Shown one piece after another: positions 1 through 9,436 of a stretch of DNA of 64,000 bases. The notes under the pieces are model-generated. The model was not told where the DNA came from. It worked only from the letters and a program-made list of their open reading frames with translations, and did no database searches. Every line of letters begins with the position of its first letter. The first letter of the stretch is position 1. This DNA is from Campylobacter ureolyticus ACS-301-V-Sch3b (GTDB lineage Bacteria > Campylobacterota > Campylobacteria > Campylobacterales > Campylobacteraceae), in contig NZ_KE340326.1 in NCBI RefSeq assembly GCF_000413435.1, positions 1 through 64,000 of the forward strand. Direction: 5' to 3'. The position numbers were made by a program, and so were the translations under genes.

Positions 1-382
1 TATAAATTAAGACGGAAAGAGATTATAAACTATAAAGTAAGTTTTAAAAACTTTATTGTTTCGTGTATAATCTTTAAACTTTTAAACTTGATAACAGTTA
101 AATTTAAAAGATTTGCTTTTATATTTATATAGATATAAAGCTTTAACAAGTCCTGTAAAATTGTTTTATTTTATTAAAACTTTTTGTGACTTTTAACAAT
201 GATAATTTAAATAACATTTAGATTATAAAATCTAATTAGAAAATTAATTAGTTATTAACTCTCTAATTAGACTTTATTGGATTATAAAAATAAAGGTAGG
301 TATTTTATCTTAGATTATCTTATATTTTTATAAAACAGTATATATTAAACTATAGATTATAATTTTACTATGATGTTTTTAA
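1..382. other. rRNA internal transcribed spacer, tRNA-Ile to 23S side
   Basis: This stretch lies downstream of tRNA-Ile on the minus strand and is very AT-rich. It should be the spacer leading to the 23S gene, whose 5' end lies beyond base 1. I see no open reading frame of note, no tRNA and no clear hairpin terminator. That the rRNA operon continues past the edge is inferred from the usual order 16S, tRNA-Ala, tRNA-Ile, 23S, 5S. Confidence 0.6.
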
Positions 383-459
383 TGGTGGGCCTGATAAGAC
401 TTGAACTTATGACCTCACCCTTATCAGGGGTGCACTCTAACCAGCTGAGCTACAGGCCC
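383..459 (-). tRNA. tRNA-Ile (anticodon GAT)
   Basis: Read on the minus strand the gene starts GGGCCTGTAGCTCAGC, pairs its 7-bp acceptor stem with CAGGCCC, and ends with an encoded CCA (383-385). The anticodon loop carries GAT, flanked by a paired stem. Its place between 16S and 23S, next to tRNA-Ala, is the standard arrangement of bacterial rRNA spacers. It is transcribed with the rRNA operon and has no promoter of its own. Confidence 0.96.
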
Positions 460-462
460 TTA

Positions 463-538
463 TGGTGGAGAATAGCGGGATCGAACCGCTGACCTCCTGC
501 GTGCAAAGCAGGCGCTCTCCCAGCTGAGCTAATTCCCC
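463..538 (-). tRNA. tRNA-Ala (anticodon TGC)
   Basis: The minus strand reads GGGGAATTAGCTCAGCTGGG at the 5' end and closes with ATTCTCC, A and an encoded CCA (463-465). The acceptor stem has one G-U pair. The anticodon TGC sits in a paired loop. Only three bases separate it from tRNA-Ile (460-462), so the two are processed from the same rRNA spacer transcript. Confidence 0.96.
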
Positions 539-682
539 TTTAGCTCTATTATTAATCTTAAAACAATCTCTGAAAACTAAACAAGGATGATTGAGTTAGT
601 TTGTCTATTACACTATAAGTATAATTAATACTTATATCTTTCTTATAGATATCTTGTGAGAGAATATCTATTTGTACTCTAG

Positions 683-2195
<1,513 letters not shown>

Positions 2196-2261
2196 ATATT
2201 ATGAAGTTTTTAATCTAAAAACTTTTATTATTTATCTTTAAATAAAAATAAATTATTATTT

Positions 2262-2290
2262 AATACCTTTATATATAATATAAAGGTATT
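2262..2290 (-). repeat. 13-bp perfect inverted repeat in the 16S leader
   Basis: AATACCTTTATAT is followed by three bases and by its exact reverse complement, about 67 bases upstream of 16S. It could be an rRNA leader structure or the terminator of a transcript arriving from the upstream WYL gene. No T-run follows on the minus strand side, so a leader structure is slightly favoured. Confidence 0.4.
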
Positions 2291-2453
2291 GTTTTTAATT
2301 TCTAGCTCAATCGATCACTTGTTTAGATTTCAAAGATTGACTTTAAAATTTGATTTTTATAGTTTAACATTAATAATTTAAAAAACTCGTTTTTTATAAA
2401 AAAGAACTGTTTAAACAACTCGTTTAAGAGGTCTTTTGTAAAACGGAAATGAA

Positions 2454-2459
2454 ATTATA
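2454..2459 (-). promoter_or_regulatory. Possible -10 box of the rRNA promoter
   Basis: The minus strand reads TTTGTATAATTTC, a perfect TATAAT preceded by TG, about 260 bases upstream of 16S. No good -35 is visible, as is usual for sigma-70 promoters in Campylobacter. In such AT-rich DNA a chance match is possible. Confidence 0.4.
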
Positions 2460-2553
2460 CAAACATAAAGCTTAAAGTTTGATTAAAGTGGGGGAAAATG
2501 TTTTAAATTATTATAGATAGTTATAAATTGTTATGAATTACGATAAAGGTTTG

Positions 2554-3495
2554 TTAAATTTTTGAAAGTTTTAAATACTTTTCTATCATCTCATCAAATT
2601 TAACTTTCGCACTTTTGGGAGTTTTTATAATAAAATTAGGGAAAAAGCGTCTTGCAAGCATTAAAATCATGTCATCGCTTGTTATCATAAATTCAATTTT
2701 CGTAAAGCCATTAATATCCTTTTTTTCAGTAATTTTTTGTGACCCAAAAAATTTCTTTTTCTTAAAATATTTCAAAACCTCATCACTGACAAAAACCTCG
2801 CACAAATAAGGCTTTACTTTATATCCGTCCCAAAAAGTTTCAAAGTTTTGTATAAATTTCAAGGCTTCAAAATCGGTATGAAAAGTTTTTTCACTTAACA
2901 TTATCTCATCTATAAAATTTAGCCTAATTACTCTAAATCCATTGTTTATAGACTCTTTTTCATCAATCATTGCAACTTGCCAATTACCTTTTGAATAGAT
3001 AATTTTTAAAAATTTTACATCGCTAAACCAAACACCTTCATAATTAAAACTCACATATCTTCTAAATTTAACGGCTTTTTTAACGCTTAAAAATATTTTT
3101 AGGTTTGGACTTTCTTCGTGTGGACTTCCTTTTATAAGGAAAATATCACCAAGTTCTCTTGCAAGCTTAACCCCAAGTTTTTTATGTTCAGGCGGTAAAA
3201 AGTCCGAAAAACCAGGATTTATCGTATGTAAAAGCTCGATTAATTTTTCAGTATCATCTGCTTTTTGGTATGGAATCATAAAAGCTTTGTAAAATTCTTT
3301 ATTTTTACACACATAATTTCCATTTCCAAGTTTTTCTATAAAATCTCTTCCAAAAACCGCCCTTATATCACTAACATAACGCCTTAATGTACGCTCACTA
3401 AGTCCTCTACTTAGGGCGTAAGAGTTTAAATTTATCTCACGCCCTGATGAAATTTCTTGCAAAAATAGCAAAATTTCAGTTGTTTTTGTTACCAT
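2554..3495 (-). CDS. WYL-domain transcriptional regulator
   Basis: This 313-residue protein has an N-terminal winged-helix DNA-binding region (RTLRRYVSDIRAVFG, about residues 28-45) followed by a WYL-type domain, which in this family senses ligands or nucleic acid. I start it at the ATG at 3495. The longer frame reaching 3711 would run deep into the transporter gene and its extra residues look non-coding. It overlaps the end of the DASS transporter gene by 7 bases, so the two are probably cotranscribed. Its likely role, an inference, is to control this dicarboxylate gene group. WYL regulators are also common near defence genes, but no defence gene is adjacent here. Confidence 0.75.
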   Translation of the reverse strand: MVTKTTEILLFLQEISSGREINLNSYALSRGLSERTLRRYVSDIRAVFGRDFIEKLGNGNYVCKNKEFYKAFMIPYQKADDTEKLIELLHTINPGFSDFLPPEHKKLGVKLARELGDIFLIKGSPHEESPNLKIFLSVKKAVKFRRYVSFNYEGVWFSDVKFLKIIYSKGNWQVAMIDEKESINNGFRVIRLNFIDEIMLSEKTFHTDFEALKFIQNFETFWDGYKVKPYLCEVFVSDEVLKYFKKKKFFGSQKITEKKDINGFTKIEFMITSDDMILMLARRFFPNFIIKTPKSAKVKFDEMIEKYLKLSKI

Positions 3496-4889
3496 AATCC
3501 TAAAACTTTCCACCAAATTGAACCAATTATCGACCAAATCAACAAATTTATAACAGTTATGATAAAGCCAAGTTTCCACCACTCTTTTTGCGTTACATAA
3601 CCACTTCCAAAGATTATCGGAGCTGGTGCACCGCCATAATGTGTGATTGGCATCATTAAATTTGACGCATATGCAAAAACTAAAGTTATTAACATACTTG
3701 GTGCCCCACATGCTATAGCAACAACTCCAAATGCTGAATACATCGCAGTTATATGAGCTGTAAGACTAGCGAAAAAATAGTGAGAAAAAACATAGATAAG
3801 AAGCAAAACAGCAGTTGCTGTAATCCACGAAATTCCACTAAATGAAGTAGACACTGAGTTCGCAAACCAACCGATAAATCCAAGAGTGTTTAATCCACCA
3901 GCTAGTGAAATAAGCCCACCCATCCAAATCAATGTATTCCACGCAGCTTTTTCTGATAAAATTTCATCCCACGATAAAACACCACTTAAAAGCAAAGCAA
4001 CAACCGCAAGCATTGCAACCGTTGTCGCTCCAATACCGGTAAATCCACCCGTTGCCCATAAAATTAAAGCCACAATAAACACACAAAGCATAGCTTTTTC
4101 TTCAAATTTCATTTTACCCAAATTTAAAAGCTCTTTTTTGGCAATTTCTTTTGCTTGTGGATATTTTTTAATCTCTGGTGGATAAATGATATATAAAACC
4201 AAAGGAATTACCGCAAGTGAACAAAGCGCGGGAACGATTGACCCCATTATCCAAAGACCCCATGAAATTTGTACTCCAAAACTAGATAAAGCCAAAGTTG
4301 CAATTAGCGGGTTTCCAGCCATTGATGTTAGAAACATACCATTTGTTATAGCATTGCCTTGCCACAAAGTTTGCATAAAATACGCCCCTGCTTTTCTCCT
4401 ACTATCGTCAGGTTCTGAGTTTAAGGCACTTGAAATACTTTTTACTATTGGAAAAAGAACGCCACCAGCCCTAGCACCGCTACTTGGCATAGCAGGTGAA
4501 ATTATCGCATCACTTATAACTATAGAATATCCAAGCCTTAAAGTGCTGTCGCCTAAAATAGAAATAATTTTATATGCTATTCTTCTACCGAGTCCCGTTT
4601 TTATGAAACCCCTTGCAATCATAAAGGCACTTACTATCAACCAAATAGTTCCACTTCCAAAGCCAGTCAGTGCTTCTTTTACAGAGAGTGTATTTGTAAG
4701 CATGGCAGCCGCAACGCCAATAAATGCAACTGCACCGATGGGAAGGGGCTGTAAAATAAGCCCCAAAATAGTAGCAACTACAATAGCAAAAAGTTGCCAT
4801 GCTTCCTTGCTAAGTGCATCACTATGTGGAATAAACCAAATTACAAGCCCAACAACAAAGAGGGTAATAAGTTTTTTATAATTTACCAA
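3489..4889 (-). CDS. DASS/SLC13-family anion:sodium symporter
   Basis: A 466-residue inner-membrane protein with about a dozen hydrophobic segments. It carries the family signature around NGMFLTSMAGNPLIATLA, typical of bacterial 2-oxoglutarate/malate translocators (YflS/SodiT1-like). It would take up di- or tricarboxylates with sodium. The start is TTG at 4889, with AGGAGG five bases upstream. It lies 30 bases after the fumarate-lyase gene and overlaps the WYL regulator, so the three form one transcription unit. The neighbours suggest a C4-dicarboxylate or a compound that yields fumarate as substrate, but the exact ligand cannot be read from sequence. Confidence 0.85.
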   Translation of the reverse strand: MVNYKKLITLFVVGLVIWFIPHSDALSKEAWQLFAIVVATILGLILQPLPIGAVAFIGVAAAMLTNTLSVKEALTGFGSGTIWLIVSAFMIARGFIKTGLGRRIAYKIISILGDSTLRLGYSIVISDAIISPAMPSSGARAGGVLFPIVKSISSALNSEPDDSRRKAGAYFMQTLWQGNAITNGMFLTSMAGNPLIATLALSSFGVQISWGLWIMGSIVPALCSLAVIPLVLYIIYPPEIKKYPQAKEIAKKELLNLGKMKFEEKAMLCVFIVALILWATGGFTGIGATTVAMLAVVALLLSGVLSWDEILSEKAAWNTLIWMGGLISLAGGLNTLGFIGWFANSVSTSFSGISWITATAVLLLIYVFSHYFFASLTAHITAMYSAFGVVAIACGAPSMLITLVFAYASNLMMPITHYGGAPAPIIFGSGYVTQKEWWKLGFIITVINLLIWSIIGSIWWKVLGLW

Positions 4890-4919
4890 AATTTCCTCCT
4901 TTTGCTAAATTTAAACAGT

Positions 4920-6278
4920 TTATTTAAAAAAGCTTTTACTATCATCTAAAACTCTATCTACAAACTCAACACTTAGCCCCGTATAGAGTTCAGGTTTCAT
5001 AATGTCTCTAAGCTCTTTTCTAGTAAAATTTTCTTTAACAGCCTCTTTTTCAAGCAAAGTATCAATGACCTCTGTCTTATCCTTGAAGGCTTTCATGCAA
5101 GCCTCATAAACGATTTCGTGTGCGTGCATTCTGCCGATTTTCTCACCTAAATGAAGCATAACCGCCTCACTTAACATCGCACCTTTAAGTTTGTTTAAAT
5201 TTTCTTTCATATTTTCAGGATAGACAATTAAGTTTTCAAGCACATCATTTTGCTTTTCAAGTGCGGCTGCAAGGTGAATTGATGCCTTTGGAATGGCGTC
5301 CCATTCGTTTAACTCACAACCCCAATCTCTTTCATTTTCGCACCACATCGCCTCTACCATTAAAGGTGCTTGATAGCGAACAATCCTTGCAAGAGCGATG
5401 ATATTTTCGCAAACTTGTGGATTTCTTTTATGAGGCATTGTTGAGCTTCCAACTTTTCCCATAAAAAATGGCTCTTCAACTTCACAAATTTCAGTTCTTT
5501 GAAGACTTAAAATCTCTTTTGAAATTCGTCCGATTGTCCCTGCAATTAGTGCTAAAACACTAACATATTCAGCCATATTATCTCTGCTTGGATGCCACGA
5601 AATAACAGGCACATTAAGACCAAGATCTTCCATCATAAGCCTTTGCATTTCTAAGCCTTTGCCCTCTTGGCTAGCCATTGTGCCAACCGCACCACTTAAC
5701 TGACCTGTTAAAACTCGTGGTTTTGCCTCTTTAAGCCTGTCTAAATTTCGCCTGATTTCTTGTGCCCACATCGCAACCTTAAAGCCAAATGTTATAGGGA
5801 GTGCGTGGATAACATGCGTTCTTCCTGCCATTACTGTGTTTTTGTATTTTTTAGCCAAATTTAGGGCATCTTTATAAGTTTTTGTTAGAAGTTTTTCTAA
5901 AATTTCAATAGCTTCTTTGATTTGTAGCACTAGGCCATTATCCATGATATCTTGACTTGTAGCACCCCAATGAACAAACTCTCCACTGTCATCATCAAAA
6001 ACTTTTTTAAACTCTTTTAGTAACGGAACAATTGTTATGGAACTTTTATAATTCTCACCAATTGCATCTATATTTAGAAGTTTTGCATCTGCAAATTTGG
6101 TAATTTGCTCGGCACGACGCGGCTTTATTATACCAAGTTTTGCTTGAGCTCTTGCAAGTGCTGCCTCTGTATCAAGCCACTTTTGAACTCTATTTTCATC
6201 ACTAAAAACCTTTTTCATCGCCTCGCTTGAAAAAAGCACGCCAAAAACTTTACTGTCGATCATACTAGAATTACTCAT
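4920..6278 (-). CDS. Fumarate-lyase superfamily enzyme (adenylosuccinate lyase/CMLE-like)
   Basis: This 452-residue protein has the three conserved blocks of the aspartase/fumarase superfamily: WGATSQDIMD (104-113), GRTHVIHALPITFG (152-165) and the signature GSSTMPHKRNP (277-287). The block spellings resemble adenylosuccinate lyase and 3-carboxymuconate cycloisomerase. A housekeeping purB is expected elsewhere, and no aromatic-degradation genes are nearby. The setting, with a DASS carrier directly downstream and fumarase upstream, suggests cleavage of an imported substrate that releases fumarate. That is inference. It could instead be the purB of this organism. A clear AAGGAG site precedes the ATG. 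Confidence 0.75.
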   Translation of the reverse strand: MSNSSMIDSKVFGVLFSSEAMKKVFSDENRVQKWLDTEAALARAQAKLGIIKPRRAEQITKFADAKLLNIDAIGENYKSSITIVPLLKEFKKVFDDDSGEFVHWGATSQDIMDNGLVLQIKEAIEILEKLLTKTYKDALNLAKKYKNTVMAGRTHVIHALPITFGFKVAMWAQEIRRNLDRLKEAKPRVLTGQLSGAVGTMASQEGKGLEMQRLMMEDLGLNVPVISWHPSRDNMAEYVSVLALIAGTIGRISKEILSLQRTEICEVEEPFFMGKVGSSTMPHKRNPQVCENIIALARIVRYQAPLMVEAMWCENERDWGCELNEWDAIPKASIHLAAALEKQNDVLENLIVYPENMKENLNKLKGAMLSEAVMLHLGEKIGRMHAHEIVYEACMKAFKDKTEVIDTLLEKEAVKENFTRKELRDIMKPELYTGLSVEFVDRVLDDSKSFFK

Positions 6279-6419
6279 CTTTTCTCCTTTTTAAAGAATT
6301 TAAGTAATTCTAATCTATAAATTTGTCAAGTTCTGACCTTTTTAAATTTAATTTTTTTATATAATGATAATGTCTAAAATAAAAATAAACGCAGTTTTAA
6401 AATTTTAAACAAAGCTATA

Positions 6420-6448
6420 AAATTTGGGCCAAATTTGGGCCAAATTTG
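6420..6448. repeat. Two-and-a-half tandem copies of an 11-bp unit
   Basis: AAATTTGGGCC is repeated exactly twice and followed by AAATTTG, immediately after the fumB stop codon. Each unit contains the near-palindrome CCAAATTTGG, so the RNA could fold on itself. It sits in the 172-base gap between fumB and the lyase gene. It may be an attenuating or processing structure, or simply a small slippage repeat. Confidence 0.5.
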
Positions 6449-6450
6449 AT

Positions 6451-7008
6451 TTAAATTTCTTTATATGGTGCTTGACCTGCTTTGTAAAAGTCATTTCCCT
6501 CACAGTCAATCGCAACAATTGCTGGAAAATCAACAACCTCAAGTCTTGCAATAGCTTCAGGACCTAAATCTTCATAAGCTAAAACTTCATATTTTTTAAT
6601 ACTTTTGCTTATCAAAGCTCCAGTGCCACCAATTGCTACCATATAAACAACACAATTTTTTTTCATACTTTCGACTACTTCTTTGCTCCTATAGCCCTTT
6701 CCTATCATGGCATTTACACCAAGATCAAGTATTGCTGGAGTGTATTTATCCATTCTACCACTTGTTGTTGGACCAGCTGATCCTATAGCATCTCCTGGGC
6801 GTGCTGGAGATGGCCCTACATAATAAATGGTTTGATTTTTAAGATCTACAGGTAGCTTTTCTCCATTTTTCAAAGCCTCGGTCAAAGCTTTATGTGCCGC
6901 ATCTCTTGCTGCTATTATAGTACCAGTTATTAAAACCCTATCTCCAGCTTTTAAAGTTTTTACGACATCTTTAGTTATAGGTGAAGTTATTTTTTTAGCA
7001 TCTGACAT
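6451..7008 (-). CDS. fumB: Fumarate hydratase class I, beta subunit
   Basis: A 185-residue protein matching the C-terminal (beta) half of iron-sulfur fumarases and L-tartrate dehydratases. Recognisable motifs are GDRVLITGTIIAARDAAHK near the start, VGPSPARPGDAIGSAGPTTS in the middle and GGTGALI near residue 130. With the alpha subunit it would interconvert fumarate and malate. It follows the alpha gene by 9 bases and has a TAAGGAG ribosome site. C. jejuni, as I recall, uses a class II FumC, so an oxygen-sensitive two-subunit enzyme points to a more anaerobic relative. Tartrate dehydratase cannot be ruled out from sequence. The symbol denotes the beta subunit. Confidence 0.85.
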   Translation of the reverse strand: MSDAKKITSPITKDVVKTLKAGDRVLITGTIIAARDAAHKALTEALKNGEKLPVDLKNQTIYYVGPSPARPGDAIGSAGPTTSGRMDKYTPAILDLGVNAMIGKGYRSKEVVESMKKNCVVYMVAIGGTGALISKSIKKYEVLAYEDLGPEAIARLEVVDFPAIVAIDCEGNDFYKAGQAPYKEI

Positions 7009-7017
7009 TTTATCTCC

Positions 7018-7863
7018 TTAAAGTTCAAAATCAGCATGTCTTGCAGCGTGACAATTTATATTAATAGCTACTGGAAGTCCTGCTATGTGGGTTGGATACC
7101 ACTCTACATTTACTTTAACAGCCGTTTTGGTTCCACCAAGCCCTTGCGGTCCAACGCCTGTTTTGTTGGCTAACTCTAAAAGCTCATCTTCAAGCTTTGC
7201 ATATCTTGGATCTTCATTTTTACTATCTGCATCTCTTGCGGCTGCGTATTTTGCCATTAAGGCTGCCTTTTCCATAGTGCCACCAACTCCAACACCAATT
7301 ACCAAAGGAGGACAGGCATTTGGCCCAGCAAGTTCAACAGCTTCTAAAAATACCTTTTTAACACCCTCAAGCCCATCAGCTGGAACTAACATCTTTAGTA
7401 TGCTTTTGTTTTCACTTCCAAAGCCTTTTGGTGCAAGCCTTACTTTAAAAACATCACCCTTTACAATTCTTGTGTGAATGACTGCAGGAGTGTTGTTTTT
7501 GGTATTTTTACGCTCATAGATTGGATCATTTACAACTGATTTTCTAAGATAATTTTCTGTATATCCCTTGGCAACGCCCTCATTTATGGCATCTTCTATA
7601 TAGCCACCTTCTATTCTTACATCTTGCCCAATCTCAACAAACACAACGCTCATTCCTGTATCTTGACACAATGGAATACCAGTTGCTTCAGCTATATCGG
7701 CATTTTCTAAAATTGTGCCTATTATACTCTTGCCAAGTGGTGATTTCTCATCTTCTTTTGCTTTTTTAAAAGCTTGTTTTAAGTCTGGTGTTACGACACA
7801 ACAAGCCTGTTTGCAAAGTTTTGCGATATTTTCTACTATATCTTTATAATGAATTATTTTCAT
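7018..7863 (-). CDS. fumA: Fumarate hydratase class I, alpha subunit
   Basis: A 281-residue alpha subunit of the [4Fe-4S] hydro-lyase family. It keeps the cysteines expected to hold the cluster, in PLCQDTGMSVVF, GPNACPPLVIGVGVGG and the C-terminal INCHAARHA. The fourth cluster ligand is usually the substrate-binding site. It is the first gene of the fum unit, reading away from the Dcu transporter across a 145-base divergent promoter region. Together with DcuA/DcuB it fits malate to fumarate conversion for fumarate respiration. Tartrate dehydratase alpha is the main alternative. Confidence 0.87.
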   Translation of the reverse strand: MKIIHYKDIVENIAKLCKQACCVVTPDLKQAFKKAKEDEKSPLGKSIIGTILENADIAEATGIPLCQDTGMSVVFVEIGQDVRIEGGYIEDAINEGVAKGYTENYLRKSVVNDPIYERKNTKNNTPAVIHTRIVKGDVFKVRLAPKGFGSENKSILKMLVPADGLEGVKKVFLEAVELAGPNACPPLVIGVGVGGTMEKAALMAKYAAARDADSKNEDPRYAKLEDELLELANKTGVGPQGLGGTKTAVKVNVEWYPTHIAGLPVAININCHAARHADFEL

Positions 7864-7896
7864 ATTTTTACCTTTTAAAAATTATAAATTCTACTT

Positions 7897-7902
7897 ATTA
7901 TA
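7897..7902 (-). promoter_or_regulatory. Likely -10 box for fumA
   Basis: The minus strand reads ATGTATAATAAG, a perfect TATAAT with an upstream TG, 34 bases before the fumA start codon. It faces away from the dcu promoter in the same short divergent intergenic region. Confidence 0.5.
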
Positions 7903-7970
7903 CATATATTTGTTTTAATAAAGGTTTAAGAAATTTGCAATATATAAACTTTTCTTAATAGTTCAATTAG

Positions 7971-7976
7971 TATAAT
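7971..7976 (+). promoter_or_regulatory. Likely -10 box for the Dcu transporter gene
   Basis: TTAGTATAATTTT contains a perfect TATAAT 32 bases before the ATG at 8009. The ribosome site AAAAAGGAG follows. A shared divergent region with fumA would allow joint control of fumarase and the dicarboxylate antiporter. Confidence 0.55.
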
Positions 7977-8008
7977 TTTAAATCATTTCACTCTAAAAAG
8001 GAGTATTC

Positions 8009-9397
8009 ATGGATTTTTTAATGAATCTAAGTGATAGCACTCAGTTTTTTATACAGCTTTTAATAGTTTTGATTTGTCTTTTCTATGGAGCTAAAAAAGG
8101 CGGAGTTGCTCTTGGTATGCTAGGAGGCATAGGGCTTATAGTTTTAGTTTATGGTTTTGGGGTAGCTCCTGGAAAACCAGCAATTTCAGTAATGCTTACT
8201 ATCTTAGCAGTTGTTGTTGCAAGTGCTACGCTTCAAGCAAGTGGCGGTCTTGATGTTATGCTTCAAATTGCTGAAAGAATTCTTCGCAAAAATCCAAAAT
8301 ATGTAAGTATTTTGGCACCTTTTGTAACCTGCACATTGACTGTTCTTTGTGGAACGGGACATGTTGTTTATACAGTTTTGCCAATAATTTATGACATCGC
8401 CATAAAAAACGGCATTAGACCAGAAAGACCAATGGCTGCAAGCACTATCGCATGCCAAATGGGTATTATAGCAAGTCCAGTTTCCGTTGCTGTTGTAACT
8501 TTAACTGCTTTTATGCTTGACTCATCTCACCCACTAGCAAGTTTCGATGGCTATACAGACTTACTTAAAATAACAATTCCAGCAACCTACATAGGGGTTT
8601 TAGCTGTTGGTATATTTAGTATGTTTAGAGGAAAAGATCTTGATAAAGATCCAATTTTTCAAGAAAAACTAAAAAATCCTGAGTTTAAAAACTATGTCTA
8701 TGGAGATAACGCTACATTTTTAGATCAAAAACTATCAAAAACAAAATGGATGGCAATGTGGATATTTTTAACTGCTATAGCTATAGTTGCGATAGTTGGA
8801 TATTTTAGCGAGCTTCGCCCTGCCTTTACAAATGCAAAAGGGGTTTTAAAACCTATGAGCATGACTGATACTATTCAAATTTTTATGCTTCTTGCAGGCT
8901 CAATCATTTTAATATTTTGCAAAGTTGATGCAAGCAAAATAAGCAAAAATGACATTTTTAGATCAGGTATGGTAGCAATGGTTGCCGTTTTTGGAATATC
9001 TTGGATGGCTGATACTATGTTTGCAAGTCATATGTCTATGCTAAAAGAGACCTTAGGAGCTGTAGTTATGGAGCATCCTTGGACATATGCGGTTATGCTT
9101 TTGCTAATTTCTAAATTTGTAAACTCACAAGCAGCCGCACTTAGTGCTTTTGTTCCACTTGCTATAAGTATAGGCGTTCCTCTTGGAGTTATCATAGCTT
9201 TTGCACCAGCCTGCTATGGATACTATATACTTCCAACTTATCCAAGTGACCTTGCAGCTATTCAGTTTGATAGAAGTGAAACTACTCATATTGGCAAATT
9301 TGTTATAAATCATAGCTTTATAATTCCAGGTTTAATTGGAGTTATTACATCTTCTATATTTGGTTATATTTTTGCTAGTATGTTTGGATATCTGTAA
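8009..9397 (+). CDS. Anaerobic C4-dicarboxylate antiporter, DcuA/DcuB family
   Basis: A 462-residue inner-membrane carrier with about 10-12 hydrophobic segments. The C-terminal block [20 protein letters not shown] and the following [11 protein letters not shown] are typical of DcuA and DcuB. These exchange external fumarate, malate or aspartate for internal succinate in anaerobic respiration. The central loop rich in charged residues (about 205-245) is also family-like. It is divergently placed from the class I fumarase, which fits joint use. I cannot decide between the A and B subtypes from sequence alone. Confidence 0.9.
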   Translation: MDFLMNLSDSTQFFIQLLIVLICLFYGAKKGGVALGMLGGIGLIVLVYGFGVAPGKPAISVMLTILAVVVASATLQASGGLDVMLQIAERILRKNPKYVSILAPFVTCTLTVLCGTGHVVYTVLPIIYDIAIKNGIRPERPMAASTIACQMGIIASPVSVAVVTLTAFMLDSSHPLASFDGYTDLLKITIPATYIGVLAVGIFSMFRGKDLDKDPIFQEKLKNPEFKNYVYGDNATFLDQKLSKTKWMAMWIFLTAIAIVAIVGYFSELRPAFTNAKGVLKPMSMTDTIQIFMLLAGSIILIFCKVDASKISKNDIFRSGMVAMVAVFGISWMADTMFASHMSMLKETLGAVVMEHPWTYAVMLLLISKFVNSQAAALSAFVPLAISIGVPLGVIIAFAPACYGYYILPTYPSDLAAIQFDRSETTHIGKFVINHSFIIPGLIGVITSSIFGYIFASMFGYL

Positions 9398-9407
9398 TTT
9401 TTAAAAA

Positions 9408-9430
9408 AGCCACTTATTTTTTAAGTGGCT
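9408..9430. terminator. Hairpin terminator between convergent genes
   Basis: AGCCACTTA and TAAGTGGCT form a perfect 9-bp stem around a T5 loop. On the minus strand the stem is followed by a run of six T, so it is a good intrinsic terminator for the gene ending at 9437. On the plus strand, for the Dcu gene, the trailing T-run is missing, so termination there may be weaker. Confidence 0.75.
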
Positions 9431-9436
9431 AAATAA

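Larger units (their letters stand above)
2196..2553. other. 16S leader and promoter region
   Basis: This 358-base gap separates the 16S gene from the WYL regulator, both on the minus strand. It holds a perfect 13-bp inverted repeat (2262-2290), a likely extended -10 box near 2454, and two copies of AACTCGTTT (near 2384 and 2417). No coding region is apparent. The part nearest 16S is probably the transcribed leader, where flanking sequences pair for RNase III processing. Confidence 0.5.

Noticed and set aside
3496..3711. N-terminal extension of the WYL regulator.
   Set aside because: The extra 72 residues are the antisense-like frame of the DASS gene 3' end, and the ATG at 3495 begins the recognisable domain.
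4920..6278. Calling this gene 3-carboxy-cis,cis-muconate cycloisomerase.
   Set aside because: The blocks are similar, but there is no beta-ketoadipate pathway here, so the narrow name is not supported.
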